A stretch of DNA of 64,000 bases, taken from the NCBI RefSeq assembly GCF_040371755.1, contig NZ_BAABWE010000003.1:228824-292823 (forward strand). The letters run 5' to 3'. The position numbers and the translations under genes were made by a program. The stretch is from Bermanella sp040371755 (GTDB lineage Bacteria > Pseudomonadota > Gammaproteobacteria > Pseudomonadales > Oceanobacteraceae). Each line of letters opens with the position of its first letter. Position 1 is the first letter of the stretch. The notes under the pieces were generated by a model that made no database searches, had not been told where the DNA came from, and was given only the letters and a program-made list of their open reading frames with translations. Shown here piece by piece: positions 17,891 through 24,996 of the stretch.

Positions 17891-17917
17891 AAAAGCCAGC
17901 TATGCTGGCTTTTTTTA
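17891..17917 (+). terminator. Rho-independent terminator of adk
   Basis: AAAAGCCAGC, 3-base loop, GCTGGCTTTTTTT: a 10-bp stem and T-tract 17 bases after the adk stop. Confidence 0.9.
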
Positions 17918-18033
17918 TGCCTGTTGATTTAAATCAAATAAAATAATGCCTGTCATAAAAACCAATTGAAGCAAGGTTACGTAAACTGCTGCAAATAACC
18001 TATGATAGCCCTACCAATAAATGAGGTATCAAG

Positions 18034-18990
18034 ATGTCACAAAAAACGGCCGTGGTATTAGTGAACCTAGGGACACCCGATGCCCCCACTGCAAAAGCGG
18101 TTCGCCGATACTTAAAAGAATTTTTATGGGATGACCGTGTAATAAAACGTAATCCTATCTGGTGGTTAGTTCTAAACGGCATTGTTTTGACTTTACGCCC
18201 TAAAAAAGTAGCTAAGCTTTATCAAAGCGTGTGGGAAGAAGACAGCCCGATTCGCACAATCGGATTTGAGCAACAGAAAAAACTACAAAATGTCTTAGGG
18301 GACGACACACACGTAGAGCTAGCGATGACCTATGGCAACCCTTCTTTTAAAAGCGCATTAACCAAACTAAATTCGCAAGGTTATGAAAACATTATAGTTT
18401 TACCTCTATATCCGCAATACAGCGCCACCACAACCGGAGCTATATACGATCAAGTTGCAAACTTTATAAAAAAACAAAGAGACTTACCCTCTTTTCATTT
18501 AATTAAGGATTACCATGAAAATCCTTTTTATATTGACGCTCAAGTAAAAAAGATTGAAGAATTTTGGCAACAAAACGGCCGCAGTGAAAAATTATTGTTT
18601 TCATTTCACGGCATTCCCAAGATATATGTTGAAAAAGGAGACCCTTATCAAGCGCAAGTAATTAAAAGCGTCAAATTAATGGTCAAAAAACTCAATTTAA
18701 AAGAAAGCGAATACCAATTGTGCTTTCAAAGTCGTTTTGGCCCCACTGAATGGCTTCAACCTTACACAGATAAAACATTAGAAGCGTGGGGAAAAGACGG
18801 CATTCAATCCGTTGACGTAGTTTGCCCAGCTTTTAGTGCAGACTGTTTAGAAACCCTTGAAGAAATTGCAGAAGAGAACAAAGAAATCTTTTTAGAAAAC
18901 GGTGGTAAACAATATCGTTACATTGCGGCGCTAAATTCTGATGATGATCACATAAAAATGATGAGTGAAATCGTTAAACCCTACTTATAA
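18034..18990 (+). CDS. hemH: Ferrochelatase
   Basis: A 318-residue enzyme inserting Fe(II) into protoporphyrin IX, the last step of haem synthesis. Visible are VNLGTPDAPT at the N-terminus, VLPLYPQYSATTTGA, the catalytic His in LLFSFHGIP (about residue 190), and VVCPAFSADCLETLEEI with the second metal-binding acidic residues. GAGG lies upstream of the ATG. Followed by strong hairpins (19043-19105) before the H1-like gene. Confidence 0.95.
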   Translation: MSQKTAVVLVNLGTPDAPTAKAVRRYLKEFLWDDRVIKRNPIWWLVLNGIVLTLRPKKVAKLYQSVWEEDSPIRTIGFEQQKKLQNVLGDDTHVELAMTYGNPSFKSALTKLNSQGYENIIVLPLYPQYSATTTGAIYDQVANFIKKQRDLPSFHLIKDYHENPFYIDAQVKKIEEFWQQNGRSEKLLFSFHGIPKIYVEKGDPYQAQVIKSVKLMVKKLNLKESEYQLCFQSRFGPTEWLQPYTDKTLEAWGKDGIQSVDVVCPAFSADCLETLEEIAEENKEIFLENGGKQYRYIAALNSDDDHIKMMSEIVKPYL

Positions 18991-19042
18991 AATTCAAAAC
19001 CCATAAAATAACCGACAACCCTTCATTCCTTTTTCAATAAAT

Positions 19043-19105
19043 GGCTTTTTAAAGAATTTAGCGAACTCTTTAAAAAGCCACATTTCTGTCTAGAAATGTA
19101 TTTTT
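19043..19105 (+). terminator. Two consecutive hairpins after hemH
   Basis: First, GGCTTTTTAAAGA (19043-19055) and its exact reverse complement (19067-19079), 13 bp with an 11-base loop. Second, ACATTTCT (19080-19087) with AGAAATGT (19092-19099), followed by ATTTTT, a classical terminator form. Confidence 0.65.
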
Positions 19106-19190
19106 GCAAAAAAGTATCATTTTTTTGCGCCATAATTTCCAATAAATGATAAATACGGTAGTTTTTTGCAAAAAAATCATTTATTTTTCT
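19101..19190 (+). repeat. AT-rich direct repeat upstream of the H1-like gene
   Basis: The motif TTTTTGCAAAAAA followed by ATCAT and a T-run occurs twice, near 19101-19127 and 19162-19188, about 60 bases apart in very AT-rich DNA (18991-19265, otherwise empty). A/T tracts flanking a GC step suggest curved DNA or a protein-binding site controlling the H1-like gene. Confidence 0.5.
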
Positions 19191-19265
19191 CTTTAAGACT
19201 ATGCTCTTACATTTTTTATGCTATTTTTTTATTGATACACCGTCCACAACAAGAAGGAAAACACC

Positions 19266-19931
19266 ATGGCTCGAGGTCGTAAAAAAACTGCAGCTAAAAA
19301 ACGTGTAGCGAAAAAAGCTACTGCCGTCGTTACTCCTGCAATCACTAAAGCCAATAAAGCGGTTGATAAAGCGAATGCTGGTATTAAAGCTGCCACAGCG
19401 AAAGTAGACGCCGCTAATAAAAAGTTAGCTGCTGCGCGCAAAAAAGCCGCTTCAACTAAAACCGCTGCTGCTAAAAAAGCAGTTGTATCTGCTCGCGCTG
19501 CAGTTGCTAAGCAAAAAGCGACTCTAGCAGCAGCTAAAGATAGTGCTCGCCAAGCTAAAGCTTTGGTAAGTGCTGCTAACGTAGAAGCGAAAGCTGCTGC
19601 CGCCGCTGCTGCTGCTAAAGAAGCCACAATAGCTTACGAAGAGTCATTGGTTGGCAAAGCAGAAGCTGATCTAGCTAAAGCACTTGCCGCTTATGAAGCA
19701 AAATGGCGTAAAGCCCGTGCGAAGAAAGACGCTGCTAAAGTGAAATCTCGTGCGAAAAAAGAAGAAGCGAAAAGCAAAGCCGCTGCTAAAAAAGCCGCTG
19801 ACAAGCTTAAGCAACTAGCAAAGCCTGCTAAAAAGAAGCCAGCTAAGAAAAAACCGGCTAAAAAAGTAGCCGCGAAGAAACCTGCCAAAAAAGCAGCTCC
19901 TCGTCGTAAAGCAGCGAAAAAAGCGAAGTAA
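19266..19931 (+). CDS. Lysine/alanine-rich histone H1-like (AlgP-type) protein
   Basis: A 221-residue, highly basic protein made of three parts: a basic N-terminus (ARGRKKTAAKKRVAKKAT), a long Ala-rich helical middle (about 30-150), and a C-terminal tail of KPAKK/AAKK repeats (about 175-221) like eukaryotic H1 and Pseudomonas AlgP. Such proteins bind DNA non-specifically through the tail. AGAAGGAAAACACC precedes the ATG. The repeated codons make the gene prone to length variation. A long open frame on the opposite strand is a composition artefact. Confidence 0.8.
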   Translation: MARGRKKTAAKKRVAKKATAVVTPAITKANKAVDKANAGIKAATAKVDAANKKLAAARKKAASTKTAAAKKAVVSARAAVAKQKATLAAAKDSARQAKALVSAANVEAKAAAAAAAAKEATIAYEESLVGKAEADLAKALAAYEAKWRKARAKKDAAKVKSRAKKEEAKSKAAAKKAADKLKQLAKPAKKKPAKKKPAKKVAAKKPAKKAAPRRKAAKKAK

Positions 19932-19956
19932 TTCGTATTTAACCGCTGATATAGCT

Positions 19957-19993
19957 GGAAAACCGGTTCAAGGTCTCTTGTACCGGTTTTTTT
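19957..19993 (+). terminator. Rho-independent terminator of the H1-like gene
   Basis: AAAACCGGT (19959-19967) pairs with ACCGGTTTT; an inner CAAG/CTTG extends the stem around a GTCT loop; a run of seven T follows. Confidence 0.85.
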
Positions 19994-20078
19994 GTGTGTA
20001 AAATAATGAAACCGGAAATTTTTCACACTATTCATTCATGCTAGAATAGCCACCCAATTTGATATTTGAAGTTACATC

Positions 20079-20792
20079 ATGGCCCATATACTTGCCATTG
20101 AAGCCGCCAGCGATAGTTTTTCTGTGGCGCTTCACACCTCAGGCGACCTAATCTGTAAAACCGAAGCCGCACCGCGCATGCATAGCCGCTTACTATATCC
20201 GGTTTTAAATGATGTCATGAGCCAAGCAGGCTTAAAACCAAACCAATTAGATGCCATCGCATTTGGTAAAGGCCCAGGCTCATTCACGGGCTTACGCATT
20301 GCCGCCTCCACCGCTCAAGGCATTGGCTACGCCTGCGACATACCTCTTATGGGCATATCTACATTACAAGCCATGGCGCAACAGGCTTGGATACAAGACC
20401 AACAAGAAAATGTACTCGCAATTATGGATGCACGAATGAATGAACTGTATGTTGGCCAATACACGTTGAATTCATCAAACCAAATTATGGAAGCTCAATT
20501 AGCTGACTTCATATGCCCAATTGGCTTTTCAGCACAAGAAAAGCACCTAAAAACAGGTGAGTTTCACGCTTGTGGACATGGCCTAAATTTATTTGAACAA
20601 TATCACCCAAACTTCAAAGCCATGATCACCTCTCAAAACTCAGATCAAGTTCTGGATGCATCATCCATGTTGCCGCAGGCCATTCATCTATTTGAACAAC
20701 AGCAAGTTATTCAACCAGATGAAGTTGAGTTAGTGTATTTGCGCGAGCAAAGCCACTGGAAAACCATCAAGCAGCAAAAACAACAAAAATAA
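20079..20792 (+). CDS. tsaB: tRNA t6A37 threonylcarbamoyladenosine synthesis protein TsaB
   Basis: A 237-residue ASKHA-fold partner of TsaD/TsaE in t6A modification of ANN-decoding tRNAs. N-terminal ILAIEAASDSFSVAL and the KGPGSFTGLRIAASTAQGI motif are typical; as in other TsaB proteins the metal-binding His pair of TsaD is absent. First gene of an operon with uppP (15-base gap) and rsmJ. Confidence 0.93.
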   Translation: MAHILAIEAASDSFSVALHTSGDLICKTEAAPRMHSRLLYPVLNDVMSQAGLKPNQLDAIAFGKGPGSFTGLRIAASTAQGIGYACDIPLMGISTLQAMAQQAWIQDQQENVLAIMDARMNELYVGQYTLNSSNQIMEAQLADFICPIGFSAQEKHLKTGEFHACGHGLNLFEQYHPNFKAMITSQNSDQVLDASSMLPQAIHLFEQQQVIQPDEVELVYLREQSHWKTIKQQKQQK

Positions 20793-20807
20793 TTTTAAGG
20801 ATTCATC

Positions 20808-21620
20808 ATGGAGTTATGGCAAGCAATTATTTTAGCCATATTGCAGGGACTCACAGAATTTCTACCTATTTCCAGTTCTGCCCATTTAATTTTACCCTCG
20901 CAGTTACTAGGCTGGCCTGATCAAGGCTTAGCGTTTGATGTAGCCGTCCATGTGGGTACGTTGTTAGCGGTAATGAGTTACTTCCGCAAAGATATTGTCA
21001 ATATTACAAAAGGATTCATCGACTCAACGTTTCTTGGCAAACCCAATATGGATGGCAAACTGGCGTGGTGCATTGTATTAGCCACCATTCCAGCTGGCAT
21101 TGTAGGAATATGTTTAAACGGCAGCGTTGAAGAATACTTACGAAACTCCTTGGTGATTGCGACAACCACAACTGTTTTTGGCGTTTTACTTTGGTACGCA
21201 GACAGAAAACCCGATTTAACAAAAACCTTATCCCAAATCAGTTTCAAGCAAGCCGTTATTATTGGTTGCGCTCAAGCGTTAGCGTTAATCCCCGGCACCA
21301 GTCGTTCAGGTATTACCATTACCGCCGCCATGTTAATGGGATTCGACCGTCAATCAGCCGCACGCTTTAGCTTTTTACTATCTATTCCGTTAATTTTATT
21401 AGCCGGAAGCTACAAAGCCTATGAACTATTAACCTCCACTCTCCCAATTCCATGGAGTTTAATCTTCATTGGCGCCTTAGTGTCCTGCATCAGTGCTTAT
21501 GTATGTATTTATTTATTTTTGAAGCTAATTGAACAGCTTTCTATGACACCCTTTGTAATTTATCGCTTAATTTTGGGTGCTTTCTTATTTATTGGCGTAT
21601 TTCTGGGCTGGTTTGTGTAA
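20808..21620 (+). CDS. uppP: Undecaprenyl-diphosphatase (BacA/UppP)
   Basis: A 270-residue membrane phosphatase recycling undecaprenyl-PP to the monophosphate carrier used for peptidoglycan and O-antigen. The two inverted active-site motifs are present: GLTEFLPISSSAHL (about 14-27) and PGTSRSGITI (about 163-172). About eight membrane helices. AAGGA precedes the ATG. Its stop overlaps the rsmJ start by one base (TAATG). Confidence 0.95.
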   Translation: MELWQAIILAILQGLTEFLPISSSAHLILPSQLLGWPDQGLAFDVAVHVGTLLAVMSYFRKDIVNITKGFIDSTFLGKPNMDGKLAWCIVLATIPAGIVGICLNGSVEEYLRNSLVIATTTTVFGVLLWYADRKPDLTKTLSQISFKQAVIIGCAQALALIPGTSRSGITITAAMLMGFDRQSAARFSFLLSIPLILLAGSYKAYELLTSTLPIPWSLIFIGALVSCISAYVCIYLFLKLIEQLSMTPFVIYRLILGAFLFIGVFLGWFV

Positions 21621-22390
21621 TGTCGTTAACCCTTGTTTGTCATACAGTAGAATTAGCCGAAAAAGCACAAAACATCGCTGATGAGCTAACTATTCAACTA
21701 AGTAAGAAAATTCCTGATCAAGCCGAATTCATCCTAAAACTGGATGAAAGCGGTTTAAGCCTATGCAAACCCTTTGATAAATCCGTTGGCGACCTCACCA
21801 TCGACTTTACCGACGGTGCACTTACTTGGCGACGCCAACACGGTGGAGGAACAGGCCAAGCCATTGCCAAAGCGGTTGGACTAAAGCAAAAAAAGGCACT
21901 TTCGGTGCTGGATGCCACAGCAGGCACCGCCACAGACGCCTTTGTACTGGCTGCACTGGGTTGTAAAGTTACCATGGTAGAAAGACACCCGATTGTCGCT
22001 GCACTGCTTCAGGACGCATTAGAGCGCGCTGAGCTAAACCCAGAGGTTCATGAGATCACCCAACACATGACACTGCACAAAGGCAGTAGCATTGAATATT
22101 TACAAACCTGTGAAGCAGAACAATTTGATGTGGTGTGTTTAGACCCTATGTTTCCTCACTCTGGCAAAAACGCCCAAGTGAAAAAATCCATGCAATTTTT
22201 CCGCGACATGGTGGGCAAAGACGAAGACGCCGATTTACTCCTCCCTCCTGCCCTAAACGCAGCAAAATACCGTGTAGTGGTAAAACGCCCACGTAAAAGC
22301 CCTTTTCTGAATAATCAAAAACCCAGCCTAAGCCAAGAAGGCAAAGCCAATCGGTTTGATATTTATGTAAATAAAGGGATGAAGGATTAA
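21620..22390 (+). CDS. rsmJ: 16S rRNA (guanine1516-N2)-methyltransferase RsmJ
   Basis: A 256-residue class I SAM methyltransferase. Motif I VLDATAGTATDAFVLAALG and the following VTMVERHP acidic strand bind SAM; DVVCLDPMFPH is the catalytic motif IV. The upstream WRRQHGGGTGQ is also typical of YhiQ/RsmJ. Last gene of the tsaB-uppP-rsmJ operon, with one-base overlap to uppP. Confidence 0.92.
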   Translation: MSLTLVCHTVELAEKAQNIADELTIQLSKKIPDQAEFILKLDESGLSLCKPFDKSVGDLTIDFTDGALTWRRQHGGGTGQAIAKAVGLKQKKALSVLDATAGTATDAFVLAALGCKVTMVERHPIVAALLQDALERAELNPEVHEITQHMTLHKGSSIEYLQTCEAEQFDVVCLDPMFPHSGKNAQVKKSMQFFRDMVGKDEDADLLLPPALNAAKYRVVVKRPRKSPFLNNQKPSLSQEGKANRFDIYVNKGMKD

Positions 22391-22456
22391 CCTGAATTTT
22401 TGGTAAGAATATAGGCTGGCACAAGCGAAGCGTTATTCACGCTTGTTAACCCCTTT

Positions 22457-22494
22457 TATGTTAGGAAACGTTCGTTCCTCACTTACCCAGCCTA
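22457..22494. repeat. Degenerate REP-like palindrome
   Basis: The stretch around ACGTTCGTTCCTCACTTACCCAGCCTA matches, with several changes, the REP copy at 54691-54722 (ACGTTCGTGCCTCACTAACCCA). A 7-bp hairpin ACAAGCG/CGCTTGT (22421-22446) precedes it. Lies just after rsmJ at the edge of the accessory block. Confidence 0.45.
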
Positions 22495-22523
22495 GGAACG
22501 TTGGTTTTCTTGATTCAGCTTAG

Positions 22524-23060
22524 CTATCTATCCCTTCTAACAGAAAACCCCATTATAAGCTTCAATAAAAAGATCGATGGCAACCATACCAGTATTTGGG
22601 GAGCAGGAAAAACCACATAAAAAACAACTATGCCAATTAAAATTACGGATGCAGCATTAACCTCTTGTTGTTTCAACGTCTTCGTATAATTCACAAATAG
22701 CCCAGCAACAATTGTAAATACAAGAAGACCAAAGCAATACCATGTATGTCCTACCGCTAAAGTTAACAAACCTATATGAATGACATGCTCAAAATAGAAT
22801 ATCACCCTCTTCTTCGGTTTATTTTTATACCATTCTTGGCTGGATTTTGTGAAGTTAGCAATCGCCCCTGCAATGATGTCGAGAGCCACAATCAAAAATA
22901 GAACCGACTTCCAAAGCGCAATATCTGATAATTCTGCTGAATTGTAATAGACAATTACCACCAGCAATACCACAGTTACACTTAAGATTGTCAACTTATC
23001 TTTTTGTGTCGGTGTTTCACCTAAAAATTCTTTTGAAAATTCTGCCAAAAAATTAGTCAT
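22524..23060 (-). CDS. Hypothetical integral membrane protein
   Basis: A 178-residue protein with about five hydrophobic segments and a basic C-terminus (GFSVRRDR). No family recognised. I start it at the ATG at 23060 (MTNFLAEF), preceded by AAGGTGG; the frame stays open upstream only because it runs through the MITE. It is on the same strand as the integron cassettes and may be a cassette gene whose attC has been lost or disrupted: none is recognisable on either side. Confidence 0.55.
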   Translation of the reverse strand: MTNFLAEFSKEFLGETPTQKDKLTILSVTVVLLVVIVYYNSAELSDIALWKSVLFLIVALDIIAGAIANFTKSSQEWYKNKPKKRVIFYFEHVIHIGLLTLAVGHTWYCFGLLVFTIVAGLFVNYTKTLKQQEVNAASVILIGIVVFYVVFPAPQILVWLPSIFLLKLIMGFSVRRDR

Positions 23061-23106
23061 TAAAGGCCACCTTATAGACAAGACTCTGCTAAACGGGAAA
23101 TTGTAG

Positions 23107-23219
23107 CTGTAGGTCGATGAGATGGTCTCTCCCCTTTTAATCGGCGTCACGATACGCCAGTATTTATGGTATCAAATCATTAAATACACAAGGAGAGAGA
23201 CCATCTCATCGACCTACAG
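23107..23219. mobile_element. MITE, complete copy, 113 bp
   Basis: Terminal inverted repeats of at least 23 bp (23109-23131 and 23195-23217, perfect; CT/AG extends them to 25). The interior holds a small GGCGT/ACGCC hairpin and a perfect IHF consensus (TATCAAATCATTA, 23170-23182). It has no coding capacity. A second copy starts at 63909. It lies between two minus-strand cassette-region genes. No target duplication could be identified. Confidence 0.8.
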
Positions 23220-23244
23220 GGTAATTACGTATCCGACTTACGGG

Positions 23245-23535
23245 TTAGGAGGCATCTTTGGTTTTTACCATACCAAACTTGATTAACAAGAAGTAAGTGA
23301 CCTCTGCTACAGCAACAACAGGTAGGACAATCATTAACCAATAGTTTTCGCTGCCATAGAAGTTAATTAATACAGGAATAGTGATTGCCAATATAATTAA
23401 CACAGCAATACCGCCAGTGACCTTATCCATGTGTATAGGTTCTTTACAGCCAGAACACTTAACCTTTAAAGGGTTTGGTGTGTTTAAAACTGACATAAAC
23501 GATATATTGGTATCACATTTACTACATTTACTCAT
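23245..23535 (-). CDS. Small zinc-ribbon membrane protein (cassette region)
   Basis: A 96-residue protein: N-terminal zinc ribbon (CSKC at 4-7, CSGC at 27-30), then two membrane helices (about 45-63 and 70-90). No named family. It starts 3 bases after the preceding gene (TAA-GTT-ATG), so the two probably share one cassette or transcript. Its stop lies 25 bases from the MITE. Confidence 0.55.
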   Translation of the reverse strand: MSKCSKCDTNISFMSVLNTPNPLKVKCSGCKEPIHMDKVTGGIAVLIILAITIPVLINFYGSENYWLMIVLPVVAVAEVTYFLLIKFGMVKTKDAS

Positions 23536-23538
23536 AAC

Positions 23539-23934
23539 TTACTCCCTGTTGTGGTGTTGAAAAAAGTCTTTGGCATCACTGTAATATAAGACCCATGCTG
23601 CGATCAATGGAAAAACAGCTTTATTTAGAATGCTAAAAAAAGGGAAAGTGGTTGCCTCGCTTTCGAAGTAAACAATGATTTCATCGCCTGTAAACAGAAC
23701 AACATAGAGAAAGATTACTGAAAAAAATAAATGCAGGCCCTTCAAATTTCTTTTGAATATTTGCCACATCGCGACAACCTGAACCAATACCGCTACGCTC
23801 CAAAGAGCGACACTAGAAAACGCAATTATCGGATCATCTGAAATTAAAAGTAGAAAGGACGAAGCAGCTAAAGGCCATAGACCATAGCTAATGAAGCAAA
23901 TAACTACTGTGCCAATTACTACAAATTTGTTCAT
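23539..23934 (-). CDS. Hypothetical membrane protein (cassette region)
   Basis: A 131-residue protein with four predicted membrane helices and a charged tail. No family recognised. It opens about 20 bases after a GTTATGC core site (23961-23955) on the minus strand, the position expected for the first gene of an integron cassette. Confidence 0.55.
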   Translation of the reverse strand: MNKFVVIGTVVICFISYGLWPLAASSFLLLISDDPIIAFSSVALWSVAVLVQVVAMWQIFKRNLKGLHLFFSVIFLYVVLFTGDEIIVYFESEATTFPFFSILNKAVFPLIAAWVLYYSDAKDFFQHHNRE

Positions 23935-23954
23935 TTAGTATTCGCCCTTAAATT

Positions 23955-24005
23955 GCATAACGCCGTTGTAACCTGTGCGCTTTTTGGAAGATCATAATCA
24001 ATGAT
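23955..24005 (-). other. Truncated attC-like core site
   Basis: GCATAACGCC at 23955-23964 (minus strand GGCGTTATGC) matches the right-hand core of an attC site, but the complementary left half is missing from the 45 bases before attC at 24006. It looks like the remnant of a cassette deleted between two core sites. Confidence 0.4.
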
Positions 24006-24119
24006 TTATAACGCCAAGCTCACCTGCGATTTTTGTGGAGAGCAATTGTGTAAAATGGAGCCACGCGACATACACAATTGAGCGCAGCAAAAATTGTCAG
24101 GTGCAGCTTTTTGTTATGG
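24006..24119 (-). other. Integron attC site, 114 bp
   Basis: Minus strand: R'' CCATAAC (24119-24113), R' GTTATAA (24012-24006). The arms are imperfectly palindromic over the full length: AGCT-ACCTG-ATTTTTG-AATTGTGTA pairs with its complement around a short centre at about 24055-24069. The stop codon of the upstream cassette gene lies inside R''. Size resembles the long VCR-type attC of Vibrio chromosomal integrons. Confidence 0.85.
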
Positions 24120-24539
24120 CTGCGGTAAATACTCAATTATATTCTTAGCTGACAAAATACTATTTGAACCCACAAGTAACTGCCCACTTGATGAATATAT
24201 TTGCACCAAAAACTCTTCGCCAGACAGCAAAGTTTCTGCAGTTTTGGCCTTAGTATAATAGCCATGTTTATTCGTCTCACCATGCACCAATGCAGATACG
24301 TATATAAGCTGATATTGCTCAGCATTAATACCCTCAAGCACCTCCCATTGCTTCTTGTAGGACTCATTTTTTCTATCTAATGAGGCTACCAAGACAGTAT
24401 TAACTTTGAACTTGATTCCGTATTGCTCAGATATTTCTGAGGAGATGCTGGCTAGATTATAACTAGCACCACCCTGAAACACTTCTACTCCGTACACAAA
24501 CGGTGTGCAACAAAACAGTAAAAGTAATAGTTTTCGCAT
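24114..24539 (-). CDS. Cassette gene: hypothetical secreted protein
   Basis: A 141-residue protein with a signal peptide (MRKLLLLLFCCTPFVYG) and no recognised family. A frame to 24566 exists, but that start would lie inside the preceding attC site, so the ATG at 24539 directly before the signal peptide is preferred. Its TAA is part of the R'' core of the attC at 24006-24119, as is common for integron cassettes. Confidence 0.6.
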   Translation of the reverse strand: MRKLLLLLFCCTPFVYGVEVFQGGASYNLASISSEISEQYGIKFKVNTVLVASLDRKNESYKKQWEVLEGINAEQYQLIYVSALVHGETNKHGYYTKAKTAETLLSGEEFLVQIYSSSGQLLVGSNSILSAKNIIEYLPQP

Positions 24540-24553
24540 AATACTAATTTGAG

Positions 24554-24615
24554 CCATAACGCTCATGCTAAGCGGCGCAGTTTACTGCGTCCTAAGCTTG
24601 AGCGCATTGTTATAT
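24554..24615 (-). other. Integron attC site, 62 bp
   Basis: Minus strand: R'' ATATAAC (24615-24609), L'' region GCGCTCAAGCTTAGGACGCAG, short loop, complementary CTGCGCCGCTTAGCATGAGC, R' GTTATGG (24560-24554). The two arms pair along their whole length with extra-helical bases, the form of a folded attC. It separates two minus-strand cassette genes. Confidence 0.9.
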
Positions 24616-24909
24616 TTTGGGTGTATTTATTTCAACGCCATCTAATCCACCAGACAACCAAAAATAAATAGCAATAATAATTGCTGGAATCCAAATTGCT
24701 AAAGCCATTCTCTGAAATAGTACGCCTCTAGGTTTAAACCATTTAGATTGGTACAGGTACGGTGTCTGCAAGACTTCAGCTTTACTTTCGAATTGATCTT
24801 TATATTCGTCTTTTATGTAAAGCGGCAAAAGCATTGGTGCCACAATTCCACAAAAGCCAAAAAGCAGTACTAGAGGGATGATTATGAATGGGGATAGGAA
24901 TATTTCCAT
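24610..24909 (-). CDS. Cassette gene: small two-helix membrane protein
   Basis: A 99-residue protein with membrane helices at about 5-28 and 66-85 joined by a charged loop (YIKDEYKDQFESKAEVLQ). No family recognised. The TAA stop sits inside the R'' core of the attC at 24554-24615, and the gene begins 17 bases after the previous attC ends. One cassette, one gene. Confidence 0.6.
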   Translation of the reverse strand: MEIFLSPFIIIPLVLLFGFCGIVAPMLLPLYIKDEYKDQFESKAEVLQTPYLYQSKWFKPRGVLFQRMALAIWIPAIIIAIYFWLSGGLDGVEINTPKI

Positions 24910-24925
24910 TTTTCTCTCTTAATAA

Positions 24926-24985
24926 ATATAACGCCTCAAACACCGGTGCAGCTTTGCTGCATCCGCGTGCTTTGATTTGTTAGGC
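24926..24985 (-). other. Integron attC site, 60 bp
   Basis: Minus strand: R'' GCCTAAC (24985-24979), left arm ATCAAAGCACGCGGATGCAGC, loop, right arm GCTGCACCGGTGTTTGAGGC, R' GTTATAT (24932-24926). This is the textbook 60-bp attC form with the consensus GCCTAAC core. It ends the cassette carrying the protease gene. Confidence 0.93.
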
Positions 24986-24996
24986 ATTTTCTTAGT

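Noticed and set aside
19229..19627. 132-codon Ala-rich frame opposite the H1-like gene
   Set aside because: Antisense image of GCT/AAA-rich codons; no start signal and no family.
22421..22446. ACAAGCG/CGCTTGT hairpin as a possible attC or terminator
   Set aside because: No core sites and no T-tract; too short for attC.
23061..23150. N-terminal extension of the membrane protein at 22524-23060
   Set aside because: The added residues are a translation of the MITE; AAGGTGG before the ATG at 23060 supports the shorter form.
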